64,000 bases of DNA. It comes from Plantago major (taxonomy: Eukaryota; Streptophyta; Magnoliopsida; Lamiales; Plantaginaceae). The position numbers and the translations under genes are program-made. The notes under the pieces are model-generated. The model did not search any database. It had not been told where the DNA came from and was given only the letters and a program-made list of their open reading frames with translations. This document shows positions 26,684-38,432 of the stretch, piece by piece; positions within the stretch are counted from its first letter, which is position 1, and each line of letters opens with the position of its first letter. The stretch is from contig JAIFAC010000009.1 of NCBI GenBank assembly GCA_026545765.1, forward strand, positions 124,001 through 188,000. Direction: 5' to 3'.

Positions 26684-27916
26684 GTGGTAGTTAAAACTCC
26701 CAACCCTCTGTGCGATGAGATCAGAAGAGAAAGAAAGCGCCCCGACTGTGTTATCCCAAACCTTGAGCATTACTATGGAGATACTTGCCCTGTAGGGCAT
26801 CTTACTAGATACGAAAGTAAGATGGAAAGCAATGGACTCAACGATAACATGAAAGCTCTCAACTTTTCCACCACACTCTTTGGAGAAGCAATGGATTGGT
26901 GGACCTCACTACCTAATGGTTCCATCAAATCCTATGCGAACGTTGCCTCCCTTTTCTTGAAAAGGTTTGAAAAAGCAAAAAGGAGGAAGACGTCAGTTGA
27001 GCACCTGGCAGGCTTAATCCAAAAAGAGCATGAGGACCTCAGAACCTTCCTTGACCGCTTCAACGCTGAAGTACGACAGGTAGAGCCTCATAGCATCAAA
27101 GAGCGGGTCCGACACCTATATGCCAACACTTATAATGATGAGCTTAGAAGGAAGCTTTCCAACGAAGAAATCACCACTGAAAAGTACTTGGAAGATATCT
27201 GCGAAGGAGTCTTGTATGGAGAAGATTACCGAAGGAATGTCCCGATAAGAGCAGGGATCAAGAAGGGAAAAGAACAAGTGCGACAGGAACTCCTTCCTTG
27301 TCAAGGGAAGTTTGAGAAAAAAAGAGATCTCAGAGACAGAAAAGAATTCCACAGAGAAAGAACTCCACCCAGGAGATACGCCGAGTATACGCGCCTCAAC
27401 AGACCAAGATCCGACATCTTGGCTTCTATTGTTGAGAAGGACTTAGATATACAATGGCCTAAACCTGTCAAGAGCAGCAAGAAGAGTAAATTCTCTAAAG
27501 ATTACTGTAGGTTCCACAAGCAGAAAGGTCATCCGACTGAGGATTGCATCCAATTAAAGACAGAAATTGAAAGACTAGTGAGAAGTGGGAAGTTGAAAGA
27601 ACCAACAAGTAGGAAGAGCCTCCTGCATAGAAGGAATGAGCAAAGAATAGAGGAGCGTGGTTCTGAACCTCCGACAGGATCTTTACCACCACCTCCAGCG
27701 GAAATGCCACCTCGGCAGGCCCAAAGATATCAAGGTTACCACGAAGAGACAGGAATGGAGAATCTCCCTTACAGTGGAGTCATCAATGCCATTGCAGGAG
27801 GACCAACAGGGGGAGATAGCAGAAATGCAAGGGAAAGGACCGCGCAACACTTGAGAAACAACGACAGAGCTTACGGCCCACCAAATTTTAAAAGGCACAA
27901 ATGCAATCACCTTTAA
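26684..27916 (+). CDS. Gag capsid and zinc-finger region of the Tat element
   Basis: 410 codons open without a stop. Residues about 20-170 form the retrotransposon gag domain (HYYGDTCPVGHL, then AMDWWTSLPNGSIKSY and LDRFNAEVRQVEP). A basic stretch follows (about 185-260), then the Tat-type finger YCRFHKQKGHPTEDC at about 272-286, and a proline-rich tail. Gag would assemble particles and bind element RNA. The true start lies upstream in the broken N-terminal part, so the Met at 26684 is probably internal. Confidence 0.8.
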   Translation: MVVKTPNPLCDEIRRERKRPDCVIPNLEHYYGDTCPVGHLTRYESKMESNGLNDNMKALNFSTTLFGEAMDWWTSLPNGSIKSYANVASLFLKRFEKAKRRKTSVEHLAGLIQKEHEDLRTFLDRFNAEVRQVEPHSIKERVRHLYANTYNDELRRKLSNEEITTEKYLEDICEGVLYGEDYRRNVPIRAGIKKGKEQVRQELLPCQGKFEKKRDLRDRKEFHRERTPPRRYAEYTRLNRPRSDILASIVEKDLDIQWPKPVKSSKKSKFSKDYCRFHKQKGHPTEDCIQLKTEIERLVRSGKLKEPTSRKSLLHRRNEQRIEERGSEPPTGSLPPPPAEMPPRQAQRYQGYHEETGMENLPYSGVINAIAGGPTGGDSRNARERTAQHLRNNDRAYGPPNFKRHKCNHL

Positions 27917-27974
27917 CGATAGCGAGATCCCCACCAACGCTCATGGAGGAGATCTCAAGGACCCCGATGTCCCT

Positions 27975-28394
27975 TTGGTTGTTTCTCTAGTAATTGCCAC
28001 TTACAAAGTCAACAAGGTACTAATCGACACAGGAAGCTCCTCCAATGTCCTATCCAAAAGGAATGTTGAGCAAATGCATCTGGGGCAAATACAATATGGA
28101 CGAGTATATACCTCATTAGTAGGTTTTGGAGGGTCTGTAGTACGCCCCATTGGAAGTGTACCACTGCAAGTCTCCATGGGCACTTTTCCGACAAGAGTGA
28201 CCCAGACTATCCTCTTTGTGGTAGTAGATAGCACCTTCGACTATAACGCGATCTTGGGGCCGGGACTTAACCAATTCGTAGCAATTGCTTCTCCCTACAC
28301 AACAGGTGAAGTTTCCAACCGAATCCGTGGGGAAGAAATGGGCAACATCGAGAAGCATGGAGTGCTACATCATGTCAACCAGAGGGGCCAGTAA
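27975..28394 (+). pseudogene. Aspartic protease of the Tat element
   Basis: Retroviral-type aspartic protease that processes the polyprotein. The active site reads VLIDTGSSSNVL with DTG at 28026-28034, followed by the flap-like GFGGSVVRPIGSVPL and YNAILGPGLNQF, where a normal element has ILGRP. The frame breaks from gag near 27916 and ends at 28394, so it is severed from RT. Confidence 0.8.
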
Positions 28395-28779
28395 CTGTCC
28401 TTTCACCACTAAGGGCCCTCTTAGCCATTCTTCCTTTACTCTAACGCCACCAAAGGAAGAGATCGGTATTGGATCACTCAGAGAAAAGTTCCCAAGACAG
28501 CCTAGAATAGAATCCCATGAAGCCTTGAAGGAGGTCCAATCGTCAAGGAAATCCGAAAGGACAACCCGGATTGGAACAGAGATGAGCATGTATAGAGCGG
28601 AAGCTCATCGCCTTTCGATAATCGCGACATCTTTGCTTGGAGCATGATGATCTCAAGGGATAGACCCAAGGATCGCGGTTCACCGTCTAACATGGATCCT
28701 ACGGCCAAGCACATCCGACAAAGAGGAAAGACTTCGACCATTGAGAATGCTATCATAGAAGGGAGGTTGACAAGTTGAT

Positions 28780-29400
28780 GAAAGCAGTCATATCAAGAAG
28801 TCGACATCTGGATGGTCCAACGTGGTCCTCGTCAAAAAGCTCCAGAAAGTGGAGGATGTGCAATGACTTCACTAGACTCAACAAGTTTTGTCCAAAGGAT
28901 CCCTATCCATTGCCACGATAGACCAAATTGGTTGATTCCATCGCAGGATGTGCACTTCTAAGCTTCATGGATGCATACCAAGGCTTCTACCAAATTAGGA
29001 CGGCTCAAGAAGACATCAAGAAAACGGCATTCTTTGCGTCGGAGTCTATTGCTTCAAGGTCATGCCCTTTGGCCTCAAGAATGCAGGAGCTACTTACCAA
29101 CGGCCGGTAAACAAGATGTTCAAGGAAGAATTGGGAAAACCATGGAAGTCTATGTGGATGACATGCTTGTGAAAAGCAAGACCAAGAGGAGCACATCGAA
29201 CACCTCAACAATTGCTTTTCTATTCTCCAAAAATATGGAATGAAGTCAACCCCAAAAGTGCACTTTCGGGTGAAAGGAGGAAAATTCCTCGCTACATGGT
29301 CACGTAAAGAGGCATCGCATAACCAGAGAAAATAAAGGCAATCGAGATCTGCCATACCAAGACCGTTAATGAAGTTCAAGCTTCTAGGAAAGGTGATGGC
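28780..29400 (+). pseudogene. Reverse transcriptase fragments of the Tat element
   Basis: RNA-dependent DNA polymerase, recognised in three frames: SFMDAYQGFYQI near 28965, FGLKNAGATYQR near 29070 and the catalytic YVDDM at 29151-29165. Each piece is separated from the next by a frameshift or stop, and short deletions are evident (for example between 28400 and 28800, where the RT start should be). Non-functional. Confidence 0.75.
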
Positions 29401-29559
29401 ATTGAGCCGTTTATCTCAAGGTCCGCCGAGAAGAACCTTCCTTCTTTAAGATCTTACGAAAAGGAAATAAGTTCGAGTGGACAAAGGAGTGAAGAAGCCT
29501 GAAAACTTGAAAAGTATCTCCTCTCGCCTTCCGCCTAAACCCATGGAGGATGAAGCTCT

Positions 29560-30457
29560 TTACCTCTATTTGGCCACCACCGATGAAGCAATGAGTTCAG
29601 ATTAGTACGGCTACAAGACAACGAGCATTTACTAATCTACTACTTGAGCAAAGCTCTTGTAGGCTCGAGGCCGATATGTCAAGGTTGAGAAGCTCGCCAG
29701 ACCGGTTTACACCGCACGCATTTACTAAAGCCTTACTTCAAGTCGACGGATTGTGGTCCTTACAAATGAGCCACTCAAACATGTCTTGGAAAAACCGGAT
29801 CACCAGACGCCATTCAAATGGGCTATTGAGTTAAGTGAATATGATATTGGGTATCAAGCCCCATCTGCCAAGAAAGCGCAAGTTCTGGCCGACTTCCTGG
29901 TGGACTATCCAGAGAAAGCAGAAGAAGAGAACAAAAATTCCCAGGAAAAGGCTAGTCATGTGGTGATTGCCCAGATCAAGGAATCAAGTGGAGAGGAAAA
30001 AGCAGAAGAGACACAAAGAGGTAGCGTCCAGCCTATGACTGAATACTACCAACCTATGGATGATTCATTGAGAGTGAGGCACATGTTTCTCTTTGATGAA
30101 GAGCTCGATACCTCGACAACTGCATCTTCCGACAAGAAGCGGGAGGTTGAGAAATCACTCACTCCCACTTTAGGAGGAAAGGAAGGAAACAAAGAATGGT
30201 GGACATTACAAGTGGACGGATCATCAACTGGACGATTGGGAGGAATAGGAATTTTCCTTGAAAGTCCTGAAGGAGCCAAGCTAGAGTACGCCATCACTCT
30301 CAATTTCAAAGTGACAAACAACGAGGCCGAATATGAAGCACTTATCACCGGCCTAAGAATGGCGAAGGCCCTTCAAGTAAAAAGGATCAAAGCCTACACA
30401 GACTCCCACTGCACAATCCTGGGCTCCGGTCTTTCACCACCAAAGGACCTAACATGA
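29560..30457 (+). pseudogene. RNase H regions of the Tat element, including the extra archaeal-type domain
   Basis: The first part (29753 on) carries the end of the normal RNase H/connection region: IELSEYDIGYQA then KAQVLADFLVDYP. A linker of about 100 residues leads to a second RNase H with WWTLQVDGSS (about 30198-30227), NEAEYEAL (about 30318) and TDSH (about 30400), matching the D-E-D catalytic set of the archaeal-type domain typical of Tat elements. The frame is lost at 30457. Confidence 0.75.
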
Positions 30458-31860
30458 TCAAATACTTGGAGCTCCTCAAGAAGGAGGTTGAGCAATTTGA
30501 AGAATTTACTCTTGACCAATTTCACAGAGAATGGAATGAAAAGGCCGATGCTCTCTCCAAGTATGCCTCGGCCTTAGGAGCCTTGGACACAAGAAGTGTC
30601 ATCCTAATGACCCGCGTGGAATCCTCCCTGGCAAACCTCGACGGAAAGATGTTTCTCTTGAGCACAGAAAGAAACTGGACGACTGACATATTCCGTTACC
30701 TCAAGGACGGTACTTTACCTATGGATCCTAGAGAGGCCAGGAAGATTCAATGTCGAGCTAACAGATACTTTATTCTGGGAGAAGATCTCTACAAGAGATC
30801 TTACAGCGAAACTCATCTGAGGTGCCTAGATCCTCAAGAGGCGAAAACGGCGATGGAAGAAATCCACGCCGGAAGTTGTGAAAGTCATTCTGGAGGAAGA
30901 ACTTTGGCGCAAAAGATCATAAGACAAGGATACTATTGGCCAACTATCGACATGGATGCTGCCAACATCGCCACTTATGAAGATCGCCAATATTATGCCA
31001 ACATACCACACCGCCGACCAACCCTATGATTCCAGAATCATAGCATGCCCATTTGATCAATGGGGCATAGACATAGTTGGTCCCTTTCCGAGGAACACAT
31101 CAAAAGAAGTTCTTGATAGTGGCAAAGGAGTACTTCACTAAGTGGGTCAAGTCAAGCAAGGTCAACCATCACCGAAAGCGTAGTTCGGACATTCATCCGA
31201 AGAACATCATCTGCCGTTTGGACTCCACGAGTGTTAGTTTCGATTATGGAGCACAATTTTTCGGGTCAAGACCAAGGAGTGGCTTCACCTTCAAAATAGA
31301 ACAACGCTTTACTCACAATTAAGCCAATGGCCGTGGAAGCCACCAACAAGACCATAGTCAAAATTTTGGAGAAAAGGTTGAGAACTTCCCAAGACAACAT
31401 GGATGATCTTGACGCGTCCTTTGGCGATCGAACGACAATTAATCGCCACACAAGAAACACCTTTCTCCTTGGTCTATGGATCCGAGGTCATCCCTTCGTA
31501 GACGGTGGTGGCAACCCAAAGAATCCAAAGAATACAACCAGCTTGATAATGAGCTCAAGGGTCTATGACCTTGAGCTCCTTGAAAACAAGCGATAAGGCA
31601 TTAGCCAACATTCTTCGTACCAAGCCATGACCGCCGAGCCTACAATAAACGTGTCCTTCCCAAGGACATACAAGTTGGAGACTTATTCCTCGTAAGAGCC
31701 GATATACTAAGTCATGTGGGAAACTTAAGCCCAAGTGGGAGGAGCGTAAAGTTATCGGGCAAGAGTTAATGGAAGCTTTGAACTAGAAGATGAACAAGGG
31801 CGGGCCTTGAAGAGAACTTGGAATGCCAAGAATCTCCAAAAGTTTTACACTTAGAGAAGT
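30454..31860 (+). pseudogene. Integrase of the Tat element
   Basis: The frame to 31029 contains the zinc-binding region (EIHAGSCESHSGGRTLAQ and GYYWPTIDMDA), but the CxxC half is changed to a CxxC-less YEDRQYY. The catalytic core starts FDQWGIDIVGPFPR near 31053 and continues only in pieces: the segment with the third catalytic acid (VEATNKTIVKILEKRL) is near 31336 in another frame, and later pieces reach about 31850. Frameshifts disable it. Confidence 0.7.
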
Positions 31861-34090
31861 ATGGCAACGACTGTCACCTTCCTCTATTTTGTAGACCTAT
31901 TTTTTGTGTTTATTCTTTTGAAAAAGGCCTCGAAGCCCTCAAGTTGTAATCCGATTTCCGTCAAATCAATACAACTGTGATTTCATAAACATTGTGGATA
32001 ATCATGTCCTCCGAATCTCATGATCCGAACGGGCCATGAAGATATTTAACTACTCGATCCGAACCTGGGTCATACATTGATCCGGGTCAGACCAACACTA
32101 TCAAACAGTGTCCGACCTTCACAAAGGTAAATAAGCTTTTATTAAAACAGGGGTACAGATTTACAAAGTCCGGGTCCGAAGAGCCCTAATCAGGCTTACA
32201 AAAACGAGCTCCCACTCTATCTCTTTTCTACTTCTACAGCGAAGCTTCCTAACTAACTCGGTCATCAACCAAACCGCCCGTGCACTATTAGCTACATCTG
32301 TGGGCGCTCCGAAGAAAGAAGGAATTCCACCATCCCAACCTTGATTGTTTACTGACAAAGATTTCGAAGTACCCTTCGGACGATCTAAAGACTAACAGCA
32401 GCCGGACGAGATAACCAAGACCATTCAATGCTTCCAGAAAGGATACTTCATCACTCCTAAACGAAGAAAGTCTAAGCAAGCAAGAAGCACACTGACAATC
32501 CGGATCGCCTCATACCAAATACTATAAATACACCCCAGATTCAGAGTATTTGGAAAGCGACCAACCTGGATAGCCGGATCAACCCAAGTCACTCCGGAGG
32601 CTCCTCTGGTCCGAGTCCCAACAAGACCGGCATTGTCAGATTCGCCTGCACTGTAAGTCGCCCTCTAGCCTTCAATCGAACGTAGCTACAAACAAAACCG
32701 AGCCGCTTGGACGAAGACCTTAGTGCAAGACAAACGAGTCACCGTAAAGGCTTCCTAAGTCCCCAATGATCCGACTCCAAACAAGCTCAACACCGCTGGG
32801 GACTCCTTTCCAAAATTGCAAGTAGCTCCTCGAGCCCTCAATCTTGGAGACAAAGTCACCAATGTAACTAAACCGCTTGATACGATCTTCAAGGATGGGG
32901 AAGACCTACTAAAAGGATACATCCGAGCTCCTCAATCCGGGAAACGAACAACTAGACACAACAGGATTGGTAGAAAGCCTTCCAACATCTCGGGCGGTTT
33001 TTACGACCAACCACGAAATCGAAGGGATTCTATCAAACCAATTTCGCTAACTTGTCTCCCCAAGATACTCGTAAGAGGATTGCCTCGATGCATGAAGGTT
33101 CAAAACAACTATTTGAAGATCCCAGAACCATCCAAATTAATCTACCTCTCCGGCTAAAAGTCACGAATATAGACCACAAATCCGAGAAAGAAGATTAGCC
33201 CGATGATCATAGGAATTGATTGGCAACAATTTCAGTTCACTCAGACGGACCGTATCCTCAAGATCCGAGGCTTTCCGAGCAATCTAATTTTCAAGACTCG
33301 TCGAGAACCAACCCGGTAGACTTCAAGCATCGGAGAAACCTCGATGAGATCACGGCAAGAGTGATGGTATAAACATGCTCCCCAAATGCTCGACTTGAGC
33401 TCCGACCTTTGATTACTATAAAAGGCGTAGATGTCCTAATGAAAAGCCGTACAAGGCAGAGTATATATAGAAAGAGAAGACCAATTAGAAGCGGACACGT
33501 GTCCCATATTCACGGAAATGGGCTTGGGCACATGGGCCCGGGTTTCGCTTCCATCGCCCAACCCAACAATCCATCCATACGGTCCAAAGATATCGACTAA
33601 GCTTACTCACTCGGACGATATCAAGCTCGGGTCGATATAACAACATCCGGCAACGTGATTCATAGAGTCACCTGCATTTGATGCCGATCATCACTATCGC
33701 ATGACTCGAAGACACACCAAGTCAACGTCAATCGCTACTACTTGTCACGCTATAAGGAGATTCTTTTTCGCAAGCCCACCACTCTAAGACGCGTGGTTCA
33801 ACCGCTCAGAATCCGATTTATTCCTATTATAGATTCCGATTCGATGGGCAATGGTTGATCGTCCCCCAAGACCCGCAAAGGAGAATTTGCATTCAGGCAA
33901 ATTAATGTCCTGGCGGTACGGATCTCAGGGGTCCAAACCCATTATCCGGTCTACGAGAGTTGATGAGTTACTACGCAAATACGGAATTAAAACGCGCAAG
34001 AATGAACACAAGCAACATTAGTATTCTCGTGACAAAAATAGTTCCGAGCCACCAAGGGGCCCGAACCAACAAACGCTCATAAAAAACAAG
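31861..34090. other. Tat element 3' region, no coding function recognised
   Basis: This 2.2 kb after integrase contains many short phrases with TCCGA/TCGGA that also occur in the LTR. Open frames are short and match nothing recognised. It probably represents the untranslated part and decayed downstream end of the antisense gene. Confidence 0.45.
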
Positions 34091-36830
34091 TATATATTTA
34101 TCCAACAAAAAGATGACGAGCAAAAGAAAAAACAACATTGTTTTTAGTCGAGGCACCTACTACAAAAAACGGGCATACCCGCCTTCAATGCCTACGCCGC
34201 CGGATTTAACTAGGTTGAGACCGGAGGGCCCCGTATCCTTCTCCGGAGGCGCTGACCTTGTTGTTGAGCCGGCTAACCTCCGTTCTCCGAGCCTCAACCT
34301 CTTCAGAAGGCCGACACCTCCATCAAGTCAAGGTTGCGATCAAAGCCTTGGACAGCCCGGCAGAGTCACCACCTTGCCAGGTTCCAAGTGATCCTCCAAA
34401 GGAACGAAAACATCGGACATAAGCACCGAGGATGAAGGATGGGAGGTACGACCGCCATGGTTGTACTTCTCCGACTCGTCCGCATCACCCACAAATTCAC
34501 ATTTAAGGTGTCTTCGTCCAAGACACCCTCCGGAACAAAGTCCGAGCCATCTCCATTTTTAAAGGCGGACACCCTCAAATTTCCAAGTCGCAAATATTCG
34601 AATCCAACCTACCTCCCAAGATCGCTTCCACCACACCGATCAAACCCATCTTGACGGGCCTCATCATATTTCGACTCGAGCAAAAACTTGTAGGAGTCCG
34701 AATCAAGGAAATCTTGGACAACCCTTGTCCGGACTCCCCGAAGCTCCTTCAGCATCTTATCCTTGAAAGTCCTAGAGACGGCCACAAAATCGTCCAAACT
34801 ATCTTGGTGCACTTTCAAGTCAGCCTCCAAAGATCGAATGGCACTTTTCATCTTGGCCGTCTCCGACTCGGCCTCTTGTTTAGCAGCTATGGCCTTTTTC
34901 AGCGCCCGGCGTCGCTCAATCGACGCTTCAATCGCCGGCAAATTTCATGGCTAAATCTTCTTCCAGGGTAGCCCTCCGAGCAGCTACCAAGGAGCATGCT
35001 TCAACAGCAGCAGCAAGCTAAAAATAAAACGAAACATCGGAAGTGTTAGATACCTCCGAACCACAAGAAGACGTAAAACCAACGGGAAATTTATACTCAC
35101 TTTGCGCTGAGCGGCAGTTAACTCCGAGATCCGCTCCAACTCCGAGGCGGCAACCAACCGAGCAACTTCAAAGATCCGAATCCAAACTGGGCGCCATCTT
35201 ATCTTACCTTTCTTGGCGGGAGGATTCGACCTTCGGAGGAGCGTTGCCAAGCGCCGATCCGCTTGCAGGAGGATCTCGACACGGATCTTGGAGGCTTTTT
35301 CGAGCCCTTAGAGCCACCACCTTACCTTGTCCGAGTAGGGATAGTTTGGGCCTCTTCGCCTGCAGAGCTCTCCAAGACTCTCCACACGGAACACAAAGAA
35401 GATTTCTTGGCTCGCTCATCGAAGTACGGTGGAAGTCTTGATAACTGGGTCCGAGAACCTCTCGCCAACTCCTTCCATCAGGCAGCTTTTGTCGACGCTT
35501 CAACTCCCGCATGGTCGACATCGATACCGAACCGTAAAGTCGCACATCCGAATCACAATAAGTTACAAGATACAAAAGAATCTACAAATAGTAATCATAT
35601 AGTCGACAAATGACAACCGACTCGACAACCAACCAGAGGTAGAGAGAAACCACTTACTCAAATCCTCCATGTTGTCACAAAACTTGGCTCGGACAAGCCA
35701 CCAAGAAAGGCAGAGGTCGACATATCGCACCTGAAGAAGTACTTCTCCGCTCTTGACCATGGAACGCCAGATCCACAAGGGGATGTTCGTTCGGTGGCTT
35801 CCAACTGCAATTTGCCTCGAAGATCTTCTTCTCGAAATGCCACGCGGGCCTCTCCGCTCGGATTGCCCGGCTTCAGAGCGGACGGACAAAATGTACCTCT
35901 TGAACCATTCGATTCTAACGAGGACAAGGGATCAACAAAAATGTGTACGCTGCGACATAGGAACGATAGAACCATGTGTTCCTATTACTTACACTAATGT
36001 TGAATAATTTACGGAAATTATCAAGGTGAGCGGATGCCCTTATATTTACATAGCACTGCCAAGGGATCCGAACGAACGGGACTCGATTAGGATTACTCCT
36101 AAAATTATAACCAAGGTTGCGAATTAAAGATCGGATCTCACCTAAGTTCGATTTCGTCACCGACCCGGCCAAGAGTTCTACAACTCGCGAACTTGTTTCT
36201 TGAGTCGCCACAATAACTCGCACATGGGACACTCGCAGTAATCCCGACGGAGGACTGGATCCGAATAACCAACCGGCAGTAAGGAACTTACCCTGCTCTT
36301 CCAGTGCTCGGATGGGACGCTTGTTCCACCTCCAAAGACTTCATCATCATCCACAATCTCAATCTCCTGAGCTATCGGTTAAGGATATCGCCGAGTCATA
36401 TCCTCAAATTCCGGATCGATTTTGGCTATCACTCTTGGACATCCTAGGAAAGGAGAAAGCAATATCGTAAGCTTTCGGCGTCCGAGAGGTCGCTTATGTA
36501 TATTAAAGTGGCTTCAAAGCCAAAACTAGCGGCTTTACTCGCGCAGCTTAGTTCGAGTCAAGATTACGCTTATTCGGTGTTAGTCAACATCAAGTACGTA
36601 TTGGTTATCAACTATACTACACATCATAAGCATACATCCGAGTAACTTGAAGATGAAAGACAACAGAGATAATTTAATCATAACACGAGACAAGTAAACT
36701 TACTTGGACTCGGATGATTAGATAGAAGTGACTTGACTCGCAGTGATCACGCTTCAACCGCCGTTGCTCGCTTTGGATTGCTAGTTGCTTCGATGTACTG
36801 AATGCAAAAATTATCTCTAAACGATGAGAA
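34091..36830 (-). pseudogene. Antisense accessory gene of the Tat element
   Basis: Tat-lineage elements often carry an extra ORF between integrase and the 3' LTR, frequently antisense. Here the minus strand shows, from 36830 downwards, a TATA box, a possible 5' exon ending in a GTAAGT donor near 36703, a segment EKYFFRCDM near 35720 recalling the 'putative gypsy-type transposon' domain, then METR-type MRELKRRQK near 35510, a clear intron (35018-35100) and a coiled-coil end (about 34941-34609) with a closing KYDEARQDGFDRC. Family recognition is from memory. Frames are broken in several places. Function unknown. Confidence 0.55.
35018..35100 (-). other. Intron in the antisense gene of the Tat element
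   Basis: 83 bp on the minus strand: exon GCTCAGCGCAAA then GTGAGTATAA at the donor, and a pyrimidine-rich TTCGTTTTATTTTTAG at the acceptor. It is not removable from the sense genomic RNA because it lies in the other strand. Confidence 0.7.
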
Positions 36831-36842
36831 ATGAACCGCCAA

Positions 36843-36860
36843 CCCTCTATTTATAGAGGG
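36843..36860 (-). promoter_or_regulatory. TATA box for the antisense gene of the Tat element
   Basis: The 18 bases are a near-palindrome; the minus strand reads CCCTCTATAAATAGAGGG. A transcript starting some 30 bp on would cover a ~120-base leader ending at the GTAAGT donor at 36703. A plus-strand reading would have TTTATAGAGG, a weaker box, so the minus strand is favoured. Confidence 0.55.
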
Positions 36861-37475
36861 CCATATTGAACTCCAATCGTCGATTTTTCGGATTTAATCT
36901 CCACCGTCGATCAAAAACCATCCAACGGTATAGTACAATTATACCAAGTGAAATGACGAATGGGTACAACAAATTTACCTCTTGGATAGATGAATACAAC
37001 AACTCTCCTTCTCTCGGGCGGCAGACAACACAAAAGCTCCGGAGTATCATCTTCTCGGATGCCTAGCGGCTTGCCAATTCAATATAACTTGTCACACAAG
37101 GAACCTCAGATACTGAAGCGATTCTCCTTCGGACCTTCCCACGACCACAGAGGTTGGTTCGGACGGAACACGCACCTATGGTCCGCCACCGTAGCTCATC
37201 AAAGGTACACTACCAATGCTCGGAGCTTAAGACTTAGTCTCCGTTACAAATACCCTTTTTTCTTTTTTCTTCACTTCGTTCTTCTGACCCAATCCTGATG
37301 GCTTATTATGTTTTAGAAAAAGAAAAAGGGGGAGAGAGAGACTAAGTCAATGGCCACAATGGCACGGAGTACACCTTTTTCAACGAGATCGAAACGGATT
37401 GGATCAAGAACGGATTCTTTCCTCAAAACCTTTCCCAAACTAATAGTTCCACAACTATCTTCTACTAAGATACTT
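36861..37475 (+). other. Region between the antisense promoter and the 3' LTR
   Basis: Upstream DNA of the antisense gene. No coding segment is recognised; the two open frames of about 66 and 102 codons overlap each other and resemble nothing known. Confidence 0.4.
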
Positions 37476-37492
37476 GGAAACTAGGGGACATA
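37476..37492 (+). promoter_or_regulatory. Polypurine tract of the Tat element
   Basis: GGAAACTAGGGGACATA lies directly before the 3' LTR start at 37493. Confidence 0.7.
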
Positions 37493-38432
37493 TGTTGATA
37501 CGGAAATATGTCCAATCCCATAAAGGACCTAGGAACGAATCCTAAGGCCCCAAGTCATCCAAAAGGATCCGAGGCACTTTAGTCCGAGCCAATAGCCCGA
37601 TCCCAAGGCATCTATTCATGGTCCGACCCACCCTAAAAGAAAGGGACAAAGGATTTGGACTGCAAGGCCCGACCGAACCATAGTCCGACCCACCTCGTTC
37701 GAGCCTCACCGAAAGGAGCATAGTGCTAAGTCAAGACTTTCTCCGACCCAAGGACTGACACGGATGTCAACTCGATCCAAAGATGACCATCTCATAAAGC
37801 GACCAAGCAAGTGGGCACCAAAGAGTGAGATGTCCGAACCTGAGAGTCTGAATCTAAGAGTTGATGTAGGAGAACTTCCTCACCGACAACCAGTAACCGT
37901 CGGATCAGCATCCGACCGACCTCTCCTAACTGGGACCTCGCACTCACACATCCTCAAGAACTCTCCCAATAATGACCAAACTACCCCTAAAGCCCAAGAT
38001 GGCATGGGCTAAAGCTTCATTATTGGGCTATGGGCCTCATCTTAGCATTGGTGGCTCAATCCTAGCCGTACACATGGTGCAATCCTAGCAAGGCCTTCCA
38101 TTTTGATGATAGTCTATAAATAAGGCACACATCCCAACAAGTAAGTAACGGAACTTCACTTCGAACAAGTCATCTCGCTAGTCACATCAGGACCCCAATC
38201 CCAAGTATTATACAGAGTCGATCCTCAGTCACTCTCGAGTAAAGTCTCATCCCGGTTTGACACTTAGCAAACCGGGCACTAACCCCCCCCCCCTCAAGTG
38301 TGCAGGTCCTTACCGGAGTAGTCGGTCGCTGGTTCTTACGCCTCGGTCCTCACCTAGCAAGGAGCCTCTTACCTTGGCACCCATTAGAAGAGTTAAATAA
38401 ATCTAAGTAGTTGGGGAGTTAAACCCTCAACA
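37493..38432 (+). repeat. 3' LTR of the Tat element
   Basis: 940 bp, TGTTGATACGG to CCCTCAACA, collinear with 24970-25872. It contains a small insertion near 37635-37680 and a run of ten C at about 38285. The TATA box CTATAAATAAGG is at 38114-38125. Confidence 0.9.

Larger units (their letters stand above)
24970..38432 (+). mobile_element. Tat-lineage Ty3/gypsy retrotransposon
   Basis: 13.5 kb flanked by TSD AAGAC (24965-24969 and 38433-38437), inserted into the accessory gene of SIRE copy 1 in the opposite orientation. Order on the plus strand: 5' LTR, TGGCGCCGTCTGTGGG primer site, gag, protease, RT, two RNase H regions, integrase, a long 3' region with an antisense gene, polypurine tract, 3' LTR. 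The second, archaeal-type RNase H and the CX2HX4HX4C-type gag finger are Tat hallmarks. Many frameshifts mean it is not autonomous. Confidence 0.9.

Noticed and set aside
28780..29400. Programmed frameshifting in the Tat reverse transcriptase
   Set aside because: There are many frame breaks at irregular places together with stops and deletions, which is decay.
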